From Calliphora vicina (lineage: Eukaryota > Arthropoda > Insecta > Diptera > Calliphoridae): DNA of 64,000 bases. A program made the position numbers and the translations under genes. The DNA lies in assembly GCF_958450345.1 (NCBI RefSeq), contig NC_088780.1, forward strand, positions 172,130,726 to 172,194,725, written 5' to 3'. This document shows positions 33,513 through 44,213 of this stretch, piece after piece (positions within the stretch are counted from its first letter, which is position 1; each line of letters starts with the position of its first letter). A model generated the notes under the pieces. The model was not told the origin of the DNA. It searched no databases and saw only the letters and a list, made by a program, of their open reading frames with translations.

Positions 33513-34620
33513 CTTGTCTAATATACATGCATATGTATATAAAAGAGTAACGTTACTGACTGACTGATTCATCATCGCACAGCCCAAACGACTGAAGCTA
33601 GAATCATGAAATTTTAACTGTGGGTTCCTCCCTCCCCAAAACGATCCGATAAGAAGGGATTTTTGGAAATTCGACGTTTAGGGTGTAAAAACGGGTAAAT
33701 TCGGTAACTAATAAATATACAAAAAACTTAAAATTGCATGTTACTCCATTTAAAAAATAAGCTGACAGGTGTTTCGTACTTTTTCGAAATTCGAACCTTT
33801 TAGGGGAGAAAACCGCTAAAAACTGTATCTTTTAAACCAATAAACATATAAAAACCTTTTAAATCGTGTTCTTTACTTATCAAAAAATAAAAAATATAAG
33901 TTGTTACTTTTTGGAAATTCGAACCCTTAAGGAGTAAAAATTTTGTTTATTTTTGGTACTTTTTCATAAAATATTTTTTAATATAATTTGACATAGGCAT
34001 ACGCATATTTTATTATGAGCTTCCACTACGATACAGAAATGTATTTGAATAAAATTTTACCACCGCAATGGGGATAAAAAGTTACCAAAAAGGGGATAAA
34101 TTCGGGAAAATACATTTTATTTGAAATTATTAACCCAATTTTGATAATTTGTTTAACATTTGTTCCTGGATTCATACAAAAATTAACTAACAGGGTGTTA
34201 TTTGGAACTCGAGTGCTAAGGTGTATATTGGGCCAAATCCGGGTAAACAGTATTTTAAACATATTTTTTCTTGATCACATTAACACAGATATTAATCTTT
34301 TGAGACATGTCTGTAGCATAAACAATTTTGGAAAATGGAATATTTTTAAATTTCAAACTTGAGGGGTGTTTAAGAAGGAAAAGAGAAATTGGTACTTTTC
34401 TCGTAATGGTACTTTTTTAATATTTTAAATTATTTCACTTATCGTCATTAAAGGTAGCTGATATGATATCTGAGTCTGAGTGAAGTTAGTGTTAGGAATA
34501 GGGGATAATAATTAGGTACCAAAATGTGAGAACTGAACTAATGGTACTTTTTGAATTTTCTATAACAATGGACTTAGAAACATGAAATTAAGCATATATG
34601 GTCATAAGTAGGGGGCGGAT
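33513..34620 (+). mobile_element. Helitron-like non-autonomous element, degraded
   Basis: Near 33530 the sequence reads TATATAAAAGAGTAACGTTA, then TGACTGACTGATTCATCATC, CACAGCCCAAACGACTGAAG and repeated GGAAATTCGA blocks. TGACTGACTGATTCATCATC with CGCACAGCCCAAACG is typical of animal non-autonomous Helitrons. Poly-TTT spacers and the GGGGTGTTTAAGAAGG region follow. The 3' end is not clear. Confidence 0.55.
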
Positions 34621-35224
34621 TTATATGCAAATGCATGTTTTTTCTCAAACGTTCAAATACAATGTAGACTAATTATCTATACGAATCGCACATTTTGCTG
34701 CAAAATGGCATCGATTTGTTAGTGCATATTTTATTGATAATGCATATTTTGTTATATTTTACTTTCAGATGCATATTTATATGCATATTATCCAAGTTTT
34801 TAATAAAAATATATTTTTTGTCGTCAATGGGCAACATATTGTCTGGAAAAAGGTTTTTTGTCGAATTTGTTATAAAAATATCATTAAATATTATCGACTA
34901 ACTTCTTTCAACACTGAGAAAGTAACATTAAGTTCTTAATTTCTCTATCAATTGAAAACTACAGTTTCTAAAAATTTTGTGTTTAAGTATCAAAAATTCA
35001 TTAATGTGCTGTTTTTATAATACAATTTGAGTGGAAGTTTAACAAAAACATAATATATGTAAAATCTTCACTCAAGTACTCGCTTGTATTATAGAAACAG
35101 CACATAAATGTATCGAAAACATTCCTATTTGTTTTCATTGCAATTTCGATTTAAAAGAGATTTCGTCATCGAAAGATTTTATAACTTCACACACACAGTT
35201 ACCGCTCCTGACAATCATTTCCCA
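34621..35224. other. Spacer with a small inverted repeat
   Basis: GTGCTGTTTTTATAATACAA (35011) pairs with TTGTATTATAGAAACAGCAC near 35100, forming a roughly 95-bp hairpin. Nothing else is supported. Confidence 0.55.
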
Positions 35225-35865
35225 GCAGTTCTAGGAGATTATCATGAACTAGTGATTATCACCCCTATCGCAAATTAATATTTCACATGAAATGTGTTCC
35301 CTTTTCCCATTTTTCGTTCATGAACTTTGTTCGCGTGAAAAAATTCCCCATGTTGGGAAATTTTTAGATGAAATTTTGTAAACAAAAAACAGCTGTTACG
35401 AACAAAATCAGCTATTGTGAATGAAAAGTTCAGGGGAATATCACGATAGCAATTTTCCCTTCGAGGGAAATGGATATTTCATGGGAACATAAATTTCACA
35501 TGTTTTTCACGATAGGGGTGTATAACTATCATTTAGGGTGACAGTGAGTTACATACCTAGTACGTGACTAGTTATTCTAACACGTGAATGTCCTAAGCAA
35601 AGGGTCAATTGATCTTTTTAAATAACTTAGAGACAAATGCACTAAACAATTAAAGTTTAAAGTGACTACACTATATATTATTAGAGACACTTAAGTGACG
35701 CTAAATTACATGGGGTGTATAAAGTAACCAATTGTCTTCTCTCTGCACTACAAAGAGCACATACGTGTCAAATGACCCAAAATATATAAATTGGAGTCAG
35801 CCAAGTGATCAGACATTAGTGACAATTACTTTCTATAAGGGATACATTGACTACTTGCTTACCTG
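35225..35865. mobile_element. Non-autonomous element E, copy 2 (inverted relative to copy 1)
   Basis: CCAGCAGTTCTAGGAGAT to GATACATTGACTACTTGC, matching 17915-18513 in reverse. Shared blocks include AATTGTCTTCTCTCTGCACT and GTGACTAG. A MITE (35260-35520) interrupts its left part. Confidence 0.75.
35260..35520. mobile_element. MITE with CACCCCTATCG termini, nested in element E
   Basis: CACCCCTATCG on the left and CGATAGGGGTG on the right are perfect ends of a 261-bp element. It separates GTGATTAT from TATAACTATC, consistent with a 3-bp TAT duplication. TTTCACATGAAAT-type inverted sequence continues inside. Confidence 0.8.
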
Positions 35866-36134
35866 CTGTGTTATTACGAGATAAAAAATAAGGTTGGATG
35901 CAACTTTACATCACGATCAACATTTTGATGATTTTAAAAGGCAAGTCGTAAGATAGAAGCTCTAAATATTAATATATCCCCCGTTTCCTCAGAAGAACAA
36001 TTATAATTTTAAAACTATTTTAAACTATTTAATTCCGGGTAAAATTTAGAGAGTTCTAATTGCTTTGAACACTGTTGTGTATTTTTTAGACATTGCGCGA
36101 TCCATAGTTTAATAGTTTATGTTTCCGCACAAAA
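35866..36134. other. Spacer, nothing recognised
   Basis: AT-rich sequence with no supported feature. Confidence 0.4.
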
Positions 36135-37885
36135 AATATATATATATTTTTTTTAATTTTTAATTTATTGTATCTTCACAAAATAATGTAAACTATCAAA
36201 AATTTGTTCAAATCTTAAATCTAAATATTAATTTTTATTTACGTCCCACCACAGTTGGACGAAAAATTATGTTTAATTTATAGATCCTATCATCAGCGCA
36301 GGTCTGTTGGATGCCTTCTTCTTAGTCGGATGTAGCCATTACTTCTCATTAATGTTCGTGTAAGTGGGTTAGAGTGAACTTCAAACTTTTTCAAATATGA
36401 CTCCGCTTGTTTTTTTATTTCATTTCTCACCAGGAAGACACCTAGGTCCTTATGAATGTTAATATTTCTCACATACCAAGGCGCTGCTGTTATCATTCTT
36501 AATATTTTGTTTTGGAATCTTTGATTTTTTTCAATATTAGAAGCTGAGGCCGTGCCCCATAATTGAATTCCATAGCACCATATGGGTTTTATTATTGAGC
36601 TGTACAGCAAAAGTTTGCAATATAAACTCAATCTCGTGTTTTTACCAATTAGCCAGTAAATTTGTAGTAATTTTAACTTCATTTGAGTCAATTTCATATC
36701 TATATGCTTTTTCCAGGTAAGACGTCGGTCTAGATGCAGACCTAGATATTTAACTTCAGTTTGTTGAGGTATTACGTGATTATTTATTAGGATTGGAGGG
36801 CACGATTCTCTACGCAATGTGAAAGTGAGATGTATACATTTTTGCTCGTTTACTTTTATTCTCCATTCTCTATGTCGAGTATATGGTCTTGTAAAAGTAC
36901 AGATGCTTCTAGTGGCTAGTATAGCAAATATAGGAAGGGACCCAGTATACTTCCTTGGGGTACGCCTGCTTCAATAGGCTGTGGTGAACTTATGAAGTCT
37001 CCCTCTTTAAGAACGAACTTTCGATGACTTAAATAACTTTCTAGAAGCTTATGCGTGTTTACTGGTAAATATTGTTTTATTTTTATCGATAATTCTTCAT
37101 GCCATACTTTGTCGAAGGCTCGATGACATCGATGAAGAGTGCAGAACAATATTTTTTTTTCTTCAAATATCTTGGATATGATATCTACCAGCCTGTGAGT
37201 TTGTTCTATGGTGTTATGTTTTTCTCGAAATCCGAATTGATGAGTTGGAATATAATCAAAATGATTCACTATCGGCTTTAACTTGTGCATTAACAGTTTT
37301 TCGAATAGCTTTGATATATTTGACCATAGGCTAATGGGTCTATATAATTCTACTTTACTGTGATCTTTTCCCGGCTTAGGTATCATTGTAACTAAAGACA
37401 CCTTCCATTCTGGTGGATAATATTCAAGGCGTAATATAGCATTAAAAATAAATAGGATTATTATTAATGCAATTTGGGGTAGCTCGAGGAGCATCTTGTT
37501 ACTGATTTTACCAGGTGATTTCTTGGAGTTTAAATCAACAATGGCCTTGTCAATCTCTGAAATCTCAAAACGAAGTGGTTCAGCTGCAGTAATATGGGGT
37601 AAAGTAGGTGGTAACTCTATTATGTCGTTTGATTCGTTTGGGGAAAATACATTCTTTGGATGACTAACAGGTTTCCTTTTTCAGTATCGTTTATCGCCCA
37701 GCCTCCACTAGAATTACGTAGAGGAGGTCTGCTCATAACTGGTCTTCTTAATTTTTTTGTAGCTCGCCATAGAGAGTAAATTGAGTACTGGGTGGCATCT
37801 AAGTTCCACAGATATTTATGAATTGAGTCAGTTTTGCGTTTGTGAAGAAGCATACTGAGGCGTTTGTGACATTTTCTAAGCTCCG
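36135..37885 (-). mobile_element. Jockey-clade LINE, 5'-truncated
   Basis: On the minus strand the ORF2 part reads LWRATKKLRRPV, RPPLRNSSGGWA, NVFSPNES, LNSKKSPGKISNKML, LRLEYYPPEWKV, KPGKDHSKVELYRPISL, VPQGSILGPFLYLLY, then after a gap HVIPQQTEVKYLGLHLDRRL and the terminal RRRHPTDLR (stop near 36293). These are the conserved Jockey reverse transcriptase blocks. The FADD catalytic block between 36916 and 36850 is deleted. The IDV-AFDKVWH block is damaged (TLHRCHRAFDKVWH) and frameshifts are present. An AATAAATTAAAAATT-type A-rich tail marks the 3' end. The 5' side is fused to an I-clade LINE. Confidence 0.9.
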
Positions 37886-38564
37886 TTTCAGCCTTTTCGT
37901 TGAAATCTAAACCAATGTGGGATGGGCACCAACTGAAGATAATCGACTCAATTTGTGAGTTTTGAATTAATGAAAAAATTTTTGAAATTGAAAAGTTGTC
38001 ATCCGTTTGTTTGTTTAAGAGAATACAAGCATTATTGCTATCTGTGAAAATTAAGGCCTTTGATATGCCTTCGTCAATAATTAATTCAATTGATTTCAAA
38101 ATTGCATATAATTCTCCTGTTAGGGAGGAAACTTTTGACTCAAAACGGAAAAGTGCGGAATTATTTGATGAAACGTTGTAGACGGACATACCTGTAGTAG
38201 TGTGGGTTATCGAAGCATCAGTGGCATATATGGCGTAGCACTCACCACCATATGAATTCAAAGCCTCAAGATAAAAAGGGCGGAATTGCTCCAAATTTGC
38301 CGATCGCTTACCAAAAGGGGAGATCTCCATCTTCACCTCAAGTTGAATAGGCCGGGGACAATTTTCCAAAGTGCCAATACTGTCAAATATCTTATTAAAT
38401 TTGTGGTAAGTCATAGACAGGCTGGATTTCATGGTGTGATTATTGGTGATCTTGTCATAAGTATTCCTTCTGTAGATTTTCATCTTGATGAGTTCATTGG
38501 CTGTGAGGTACAGAGCCCTTTTATCTGGTGGTATTTGCATCGATAAAGCGTAGATAGTATGCAC
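37620..38564 (-). pseudogene. Chimeric frame: I-clade RNase H fused to the Jockey reverse-transcriptase N-part
   Basis: One open frame of 314 codons joins two unrelated LINEs. Residues 100-222 form an RNase H fold with D116 (YATDAS), E151 (LTGELYA), D175 (FTDSNNA) and the CPSHIGLDFNEKA block, as found at the C-terminus of I-element ORF2. From about residue 228 onward the sequence (LWRATKKLRRPV, PPLRNSSGGWAINDTEKG) is the region just before the Jockey reverse transcriptase. The fourth RNase H acidic residue is lost at the joint. Position of the joint is about 37880-37895. Confidence 0.85.
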
Positions 38565-38645
38565 AGGTGTGGAGGGAGTGAGTCCAAGTGATCTTCTTAA
38601 TAAGTTGTTTTGAAAAGACGTTAATTTTTTATTAATATAGGTAGG

Positions 38646-39921
38646 TCAGTTGGATGTCGTAGTACGAGCATATTCAGCCTTAGCGAAAACTAAACTCTTG
38701 AAAAGATTTAGTGCTATCTTAGGGTTTATACCAGCTTTGATAGGAGTGAGCATTTTAATGGCATTTATAGCAGACCTTGATTTAATTACTATATCATCGT
38801 AATGTTCTTTAACTGTCAAACTTTTATTAAGATATCGGCCTAGAAAGTAAAAACCTTTCACATTTCAATAAAGTTGTTATCTACAGAAATTTTTACCTCC
38901 TTACGAGATCCTTTAGCCAGATACATAACTTTTGTTTTCTCCCAATTAAAGGTGAGATTCAGCAGATGAGCATTTTCCTTAAATTTTTCCAATTTCCGTT
39001 GAAGGTTGTGTACCGCAGTGCTAAAGCATGAGTTAGAAGATATGATTATAAAGTCATCAGCAAATTGAAAGATTTGGGTCTGAGAATCCTGAAGATTATG
39101 AAGATGCATTGTATATATATTAAAAAGAGTAGGGCTGAGGCAGCTACCCTGTGGTAATCCATTGGAGACCTCAACCTCCTCCTTCCTCAACTTCCTTTTC
39201 AGAAAGTTAAGTATCCACAAAGTAATGTGATTTGGACAATTTATATTTATCAAAATATTATATAGTTTAGATAGGTTAACGCAATCATAGGCTTTCGAAA
39301 TGTCGAGCGAAACCAAGACAACCTTTTCGTTTCTTTCCTTAGCACATCCAATAAGTGTATAATTTCATTGATACATGAACTAGCAGAGAAGTGTTTCCTG
39401 TAAGCAAAAGATCGATCCGGAAGAATTTTAAAATCATCCAGAAAATGTGTAAGTCTGGTTTTTACCATAAGATTTATAATTTTGACAAAAACAGAAATGA
39501 GGGCAATAGGTCTGAAATTGGTATAAGACTCCAGATCCTTATTCCTTTTAGGAATTGGAATGATTTTAATCCTCCTCCATGCATCTCTAAAAGTTAGTGA
39601 TTTCTAATTATCATTTATAGCTATTAGTAAGTTTTCAATAGAATGAGGTTGTAGCGATCTTACCATTTCATATGTAACCATGTCAAAACCAGCTGACGGT
39701 TTAGATTTTGCCTTAAGTACCAAGGTCAATTCATCAATAGAGAAGGGTTCAACAATCGGAGGATTATCCATTTGGGGAAGAGACAGTGTGACATCACTAA
39801 TTACTTGGTTCTTGAGATGATTTAGGTAGAGCATATTATTGTCTGTGTTCCACTTATTGTGTAGGTTTTCTTGTCCAGTTATTAACAAAGCGAAAAAGAA
39901 GTTTAAGGTTTGGATTGGCAT
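38646..39921 (-). pseudogene. I-clade reverse transcriptase, frameshifted
   Basis: The pieces are: 39921-39604 (SIDELTLVLKAKSKPSAGFD), 39468-39250 (LPDRSFAYRKHFSASSCINE), 39316-38858 with MVSLDISKAYDCVN, GLPQGSCLSPTLFNIYT and the catalytic FADDFII, and 38861-38646 (FYFLGRYLNKSL thumb region). The catalytic Asp residues are intact but three or more frame changes separate the blocks. The block order and RNase H downstream identify the I clade. Confidence 0.92.
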
Positions 39922-40238
39922 TCAATTTATTTATTTTTCCGTTAAAAGAATAATTTTTAGCCTTTCTGATGGAGATTTTACAATTTTTAATGGCATCAAT
40001 AAGAAGAGAGTTTTCCATAGACTTGTATTTGTTAAAACGTTTTTGAGCCGCGATTTTAATCCTATGAAGTCTGGTCAGTGAATGATTCCACCATGCCTTG
40101 GGAGAGTGTTTGTCACCAATTATATTGGTGACAATGACTTTAGAGCATTGCTAAAGTTGTTCTCGATATTATCAAAATCTGGTTGAATGAAAGCATTATG
40201 TATAGTAGTAAGTAATTTCCTTTTCGAAATGTGGTAAG

Positions 40239-40902
40239 TCATAGACAGTTAATCATAACTGGAAAATGATGGCTGCCCCCAATAATCGATAAATGAACAT
40301 TCCATTCTGTAGATAACGTTGAATTGGTAAAAGTAAGATCCAGAACTGACCCCAGACATGCAGGATCAGTTATGGATTTTTTGAAAGTTTTCTCGCCATT
40401 ATTAAGACATCTAAATTCCGACTGATCAAAAAGTTGGCATAGAAGTGTACCTCGACTAGATGACAGAGTCGCCAAAGACTTGTTAGCGAGAATTGAAATC
40501 ACCACAAATAAATACATTTTGACGAAATTCCAGAAAACTTAGAATTTTGACCATTTCTACCCGAAGAATTTCATTTCGCACCGAATGAGGAAAGTATATT
40601 GAGGCAAGAGTGATGTTCTGGGTGAGATTGGTAGTTTCACAAATTACAATGTCAAGAGAAGATGAAAAATTAATCTTTTTATATCTGATGTGTTTCTTGA
40701 GGAAGATGGCAACACCACCATAATTGTCAGATCTGGTTTTTATTAGAGAATTGTAATTTAGAATATTGGTATATGATTGTGAGTCATCGAAAGAAAAAAT
40801 TTCACTTACCGCACAAATGTCGATTTCGTAATTGTTTAAAAAGAATTCAAATGAGGATTTGTTACATTTTAGACTTTGAATGTTGTATTGACAGATTAAC
40901 AT
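40239..40902 (-). pseudogene. I-clade apurinic-type endonuclease, frameshifted
   Basis: It starts MLICQYNIQSLKCNKSSFEF and passes through DICAVSEIFS, SDNYGGVAIFLKKHI, LASIYFP and FICGDFN, the metal-binding motifs of LINE endonucleases. A frameshift near 40490 leads to KSLATLSSSRGTLLCQLFD, SVLDLTF and the terminal GGSHHFPVMI block (the SDH motif is degraded to GSHH). Spacer 39930-40238 has no clear motif. Confidence 0.9.
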
Positions 40903-41215
40903 GATGAGATTTGATGTAAATGAGTGATGAAATTATACTGAGCAAAAGTGAACTTGATTGATGGATTTGACAGAGGAATCCCTGGAGGAATCTGTTAAGG
41001 TAGTTTCGATACTGATTTGTTATTGATTTCATTGTTAATGGCATTGCCAACAGCTAGTAGTGAATTTTTAAAATTAGTAGCGATATTTATAGTTTCTGTT
41101 GTATAATTATCCTTAAATAATGCAGTGATCTGATCAGCAAGAGTCTTCAAGGTTTTCTGGAGCTCTGAAACAGTAAAATGTAAGGGGTTATTATAAACAG
41201 GCTGAGAAGGTTGGA

Positions 41216-42481
41216 TTATGATAGGTTTAAATTATTGTTATATTTAATTTTAGTGATTCTTCGATTGATTTCATGATTGTGATCATGCATAGCTGGTTTG
41301 GTTTTGTCACCTAGGTGAGGAAAATTGATATCATATTCTCGATCAGCCAATATAGCATAGTAGTTTTCACTCATAGAGTATTTGGTCAGAATAGCATAGT
41401 AGTTTTCACTCATAGAGTATTTGGTCAGAACTTCCTTCCTCGACAGGTTGGTCAGTGCCATGACCTCCTGGATATCCCTTTCGTTTTTCCATTTTGGACA
41501 CTTATCATGATCTGATGAGCCATGTAGAGTAGAGTTGCAACTAAGGCACTTAGGAGCGCCACAATTCTCACGACAAGTAGAATTTGCCATACAAAATTGG
41601 CATTTGAAGCCGTCGCATTTGTCCGGGCAAATTAGCTCAGTACCACAATTGAGACACCTTTTCTTGCCCCTACACCGAGCAGAAACATGGCCAAGACGGC
41701 CGCAGTTCTTACACTGTCTTAATGGGGGTACATATATGTCAACACCGACCAATGTACCAAACATCTTGACAGTCTTAGGCAGAGCAGTGGAGTTAAAACC
41801 AATCTTAATAGATAATGATGGAACAAAATTACCGGATTAATTTCTCCGCTGGAATCTATACACTGAAATCACCTCCAAAGAATTGTGGTCCTCCATTTCA
41901 GTTGTTATTTCCCTATCAGAGAATGATAGAGGGACATTTCTAATAATGCCAAATTTTTGTGTGAACCTGTCAGGGATGAAAGCCTCCAAAACCTCAGCTT
42001 CGAGTTTATCATTTAGTGCAAAACTATTTGCTAATTCGGCATCTGGAAAAGAAGCACGATATAGACGTTCACCAATGTTGAGTAAAATTCTGTCATCTAT
42101 GCCAATTTTCTTTAATTTTTCAAAAAGAAATAACTCACAATTCGATCGTATTAGAACAAAAAAAGGATGATTTCCAGGATACCAATTTAAAACGTTTTGA
42201 GGTTGAGTAGATCTATCTTGTTGCATGTTTAATGCACCAGGTAACGAATGCGCTTCATAAACAGTCGGTGTAGGTGATTTACTCAGAGGCATGTTTTCAA
42301 CAGCATCAGAATTCATAGTTTTTGCCGGCTCATGTAGAGATGACTCAGTGGTGTTCGATGTACCTGTAGAGGAATAAGAATTCCCTGAGAAATTACTCGC
42401 CTGTGCAGTTGGTGTTGATTCATCCTCTTTTTGTTTTTTTTTGGTCACTAGGATCTTGTTTCTTTTTTTCCTTTTACCCAT
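41216..42481 (-). pseudogene. I-clade LINE ORF1 (gag-like) with one in-frame stop
   Basis: The ATG at 42481 opens a basic start (MGKRKKRNKILVTKKKQKED), a low-complexity Ser/Thr/Pro stretch, and a domain with SNCELFLFEKLKKIG. A single TAA near 41837 interrupts the frame, which continues unchanged into three Cys-rich knuckles (CKNCGRLGHVSARC, CLNCGTELICPDKC, CQFCMANSTCRENC and following). LTKYSMSENYYAI is duplicated in tandem (39 bases, about 41349-41426). ORF1 binds LINE RNA to form the retrotransposition particle. Confidence 0.9.
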
Positions 42482-42643
42482 GTTGGGTTTAGAATTATTG
42501 CAAATACAAAATTATTTAATTTAACAATTTATATCACGTTTCCTTTTTTTGTATAAAAAAAAACAAAAACGCAGTGATTTAACAAAATTGAGAAAAAATA
42601 ACGGATATTTTAATTGCAAATAGCCAGAGATAAAGTTTTTGAC

Positions 42644-42868
42644 CACAAAGTATACAGAGGCGTCAAATTTGACAGTTCAAAAACACTAAAATCAGCTTTT
42701 TTGTGAAATTGTTTCGATAGAAAGAGAAAACAAATTTGCGGTTTAATACAGACAGTGCGTTAAAACAAACAAAATATATAAATAAGCACAAAACCAAACC
42801 AGTTGAAATTGTTTCGAGCGCAATAGAGAAATATATTTTTTTGCCGTGTCTCCTCTGTATACTTTGTG
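42644..42868. mobile_element. MITE with CACAAAGTATACAGAGG termini (family P)
   Basis: The 225-bp element has inverted ends CACAAAGTATACAGAGG and CCTCTGTATACTTTGTG. Exact 8-bp duplications TTTTTGAC flank it (42636-42643 and 42869-42876). The same terminus occurs at the right edge of the window. Confidence 0.95.
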
Positions 42869-42914
42869 TTTTTGACGTTCACACCACAAAGGTAGAAGAA
42901 AAAGTGGTTGTTAC

Positions 42915-42936
42915 CAAAGTAAATTAATTTACTTTG
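42915..42936. mobile_element. Family J element reduced to its two termini
   Basis: A 22-bp perfect palindrome made only of the outer 11 bases of each family J end (CAAAGTAAATT and its complement). It is flanked by exact 8-bp duplications GTTGTTAC (42907-42914 and 42937-42944). Confidence 0.9.
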
Positions 42937-42944
42937 GTTGTTAC

Positions 42945-44213
42945 TCTTATTGTTTACCTTTTTTGTTTTTTTTTTAATTCTCTATGTCAGCTGTTCAGCG
43001 TTGCCACTTGTCTATATTTTGTTGTATATTGTACGAAAAAATTTTCTACATTTGAGGTGGCACACAGTTAAAGTCGGTTCAATTTAAAACACACTTTAAT
43101 TTTGACTATACATAGTTGCAAAATAATTAAAAGCAGGTATTTATTTTAAAGTTGTTTCTAAAAAGAACCGACTTTAGCGTTTGACTATGATTATGGGCCA
43201 ATAGCTTTTGTTTTTCGGGATTTATCATAATTTTCCATTTTTTTAAATAATTCTTCAAGTTATTAAGAGCAACCTGCAAATTATGAATTATATCCACTGA
43301 ATGAATGTCGGAGCAGAGAATTGATGTATCGTCATATACTTTATATAATAAAATATTTTAAATGAAACAAATTTAATATTTTTGAAAACAAGGGTACCAT
43401 CCCAAAAACGCCTATTTGTTAGGTTGCCAAATATTTTCTTAATTATCTTGTAAAGAGTTCTGATAACTCCGCCCTTGGTATGGATATTATAGACCAAAAA
43501 CTAAAAGTCCCATTTTTTAGATTGTGCAACTCATTTTTGGGAATTGCGGGATTCCTGATCACAAATTTAAAAATTTGTTTTTATTTTTCCAATTTCAATA
43601 GAAAAATCTATATAACTGTAAAATTTCAAAAAAGTATTAATTTTTTAACTGTCAGAAGTTATATATATTTTTGAAAAATAGACGAAATCCCCTATTCATT
43701 GATATATAACATGCCTTATGTTTTACACGTGGCAAATTAATTAAGGAAAACTTAACAACTCGCAGAGAAACTTAACAACTAGAAATTCATAAAAAGTGTG
43801 TTTGCCTACTTAACAACATTTTTATGAATGTAAAAACAGTGCTAGTTTAATTCTCTGCGAGTTGGTAAGTTTTCCTTAATTTATTGAAATCGGACAAAGC
43901 GTCTAGAAGTTACAGATTTATTTCTCTATTTTTTCTATATCACTATGCAATGATTGGATTCTATGACAACACCGTATTATATTCATCAACATTTCAGATT
44001 TTTTTTGTGAAAATAATTGATCGTTTAATTTTATATAAAGTAAAAATTAGCGAAAAATCGTACACTTTTTTATTTTAAATTTAATTTAAGAATAAACACT
44101 TATTATAGCATAATACTCGTATATAAAAAAGTAATTAAAAAATAATCTCAACAGGGGTAATATTTACATAAAAAGTATTGAATTTTTGGGAAAAATGCAT
44201 TTAGTAATCCTTG
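42945..44213. other. Downstream flank of the membrane-protein gene, two small inverted repeats
   Basis: At 43069-43176, TAAAGTCGGTTC and GAACCGACTTTA bound a roughly 108-bp unit. At 43741-43879, TTAAGGAAAACTTAACAACT pairs with AGTTGGTAAGTTTTCCTTAA, and both carry CTCGCAGAGAA, giving a clear 139-bp MITE. The rest is AT-rich with no supported gene. Confidence 0.7.

Larger units (their letters stand above)
37885..42520 (-). mobile_element. I-clade LINE, nearly full length but inactive
   Basis: About 4.6 kb on the minus strand in the order of an I element: ORF1 with zinc knuckles (42481-41216), endonuclease (40902-40239), reverse transcriptase (39921-38646) and RNase H (38564-37885). Frameshifts and one in-frame stop break the frames. 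The 3' end is replaced by the Jockey LINE. Confidence 0.9.
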
